Of a stretch of DNA of 64,000 bases, positions 63,946 through 64,000 are shown one piece after another. Location: positions 16,271 through 80,270 of the forward strand of contig CARYZD010000010.1 of NCBI GenBank assembly GCA_949106495.1, given 5' to 3'. A program made the translations under genes and the position numbers. The notes beneath the pieces were generated by a model. The model was not told where the DNA came from. It saw only the letters and a program-made list of their open reading frames with translations, and ran no database searches. Origin of the DNA: an uncultured Clostridia bacterium (GTDB lineage: Bacteria > Bacillota > Clostridia > TANB77 > CAG-465). How positions within the stretch are numbered: position 1 is the first letter of the stretch; each line of letters opens with the position of its first letter.

Positions 63946-64000
63946 TTTCAGAGTGTTGACAAACCCAGTAATATTTTTTACTGGGTTTGATTATTTTAGA

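Noticed and set aside
1..64000. CRISPR arrays, tRNA or rRNA genes
   Set aside because: I found no repeated spacer units, cloverleaf sequences or rRNA motifs on either strand.

Overview
The window is chromosomal DNA from a very AT-rich, Gram-positive, endospore-forming anaerobe, most likely an uncultured gut-type Clostridia. The sequence evidence is a complete eight-gene spoIIIA operon, a sleB-ypeB germination pair, a bofA homologue, LPXTG surface proteins with a sortase, a flavodiiron protein, strong AGGAGG ribosome sites and TTGACA-17-TATAAT promoters. TGA is used as stop, so the genetic code is standard. I see no rRNA, tRNA, CRISPR array, insertion sequence, phage or integrase. Most genes lie on the minus strand in short operons separated by simple hairpin-plus-T-run terminators.

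Layout. 1-5.6 kb: tail of a frameshifted metallo-beta-lactamase nuclease, an unknown gene, ribosomal proteins L27 and L21 with a leader, pth, an orphan VirD4/TraG-type ATPase, and a 59-residue four-CxxC protein. 5.6-10.7 kb: secA, a small lipobox-free secreted protein, a stand-alone MshEN-domain protein and two unknown anchored proteins. 10.8-15.6 kb: spoIIIAA-AH. 15.7-25.7 kb: SNF2/SWIM helicase, a GH18 spore-wall type hydrolase, then a D-alanine peptidoglycan operon (alr with a frameshift, alpha/beta hydrolase, a membrane-fused MurF-like ligase, ddl). 25.8-33.4 kb: Sel1-repeat protein, LPXTG beta-helix protein, pcrA, a DUF6873-type protein and a conspicuously GC-richer foreign-looking gene. 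33.5-46.4 kb: ypeB, sleB, bofA, rseP, cdsA, frr, topB, polysaccharide deacetylase, a charged unknown, htrA, a flavoprotein and a methionine-gamma-lyase-like protein. 46.5-50.6 kb: frameshifted membrane protein, the DUF1292-ruvX-ireB operon, then a CpaE/MinD-like protein and a VirB2/TrbC-like pilin candidate. 50.7-58.6 kb: two-part TauE transporter, hflX, a Wzz/BY-kinase/PHP-phosphatase module, metallophosphoesterase, flavodiiron protein and an EEP-family hydrolase. 58.6-64 kb: thioester/Cna-B surface protein with its own sortase, then small unknown membrane and TPR proteins.

How the parts fit. Three themes recur: envelope and peptidoglycan building (alr-murF-ddl, pda, cdsA, ywqCDE-like module), sporulation and germination (spoIIIA, sleB/ypeB, bofA, GH18), and surface display (two LPXTG-type proteins, sortase). 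The most intriguing possibility is a domesticated secretion or pilus-like machine whose parts are scattered: an orphan VirD4-like ATPase, a CpaE-like protein with a degenerate P-loop, and a VirB2-like small protein, with no relaxase or integrase nearby. Four genes carry a single-base frameshift each (partial MBL gene, alr, the membrane protein at 46688, and the membrane protein at 61906), which may be sequence errors or real decay; both readings are given.
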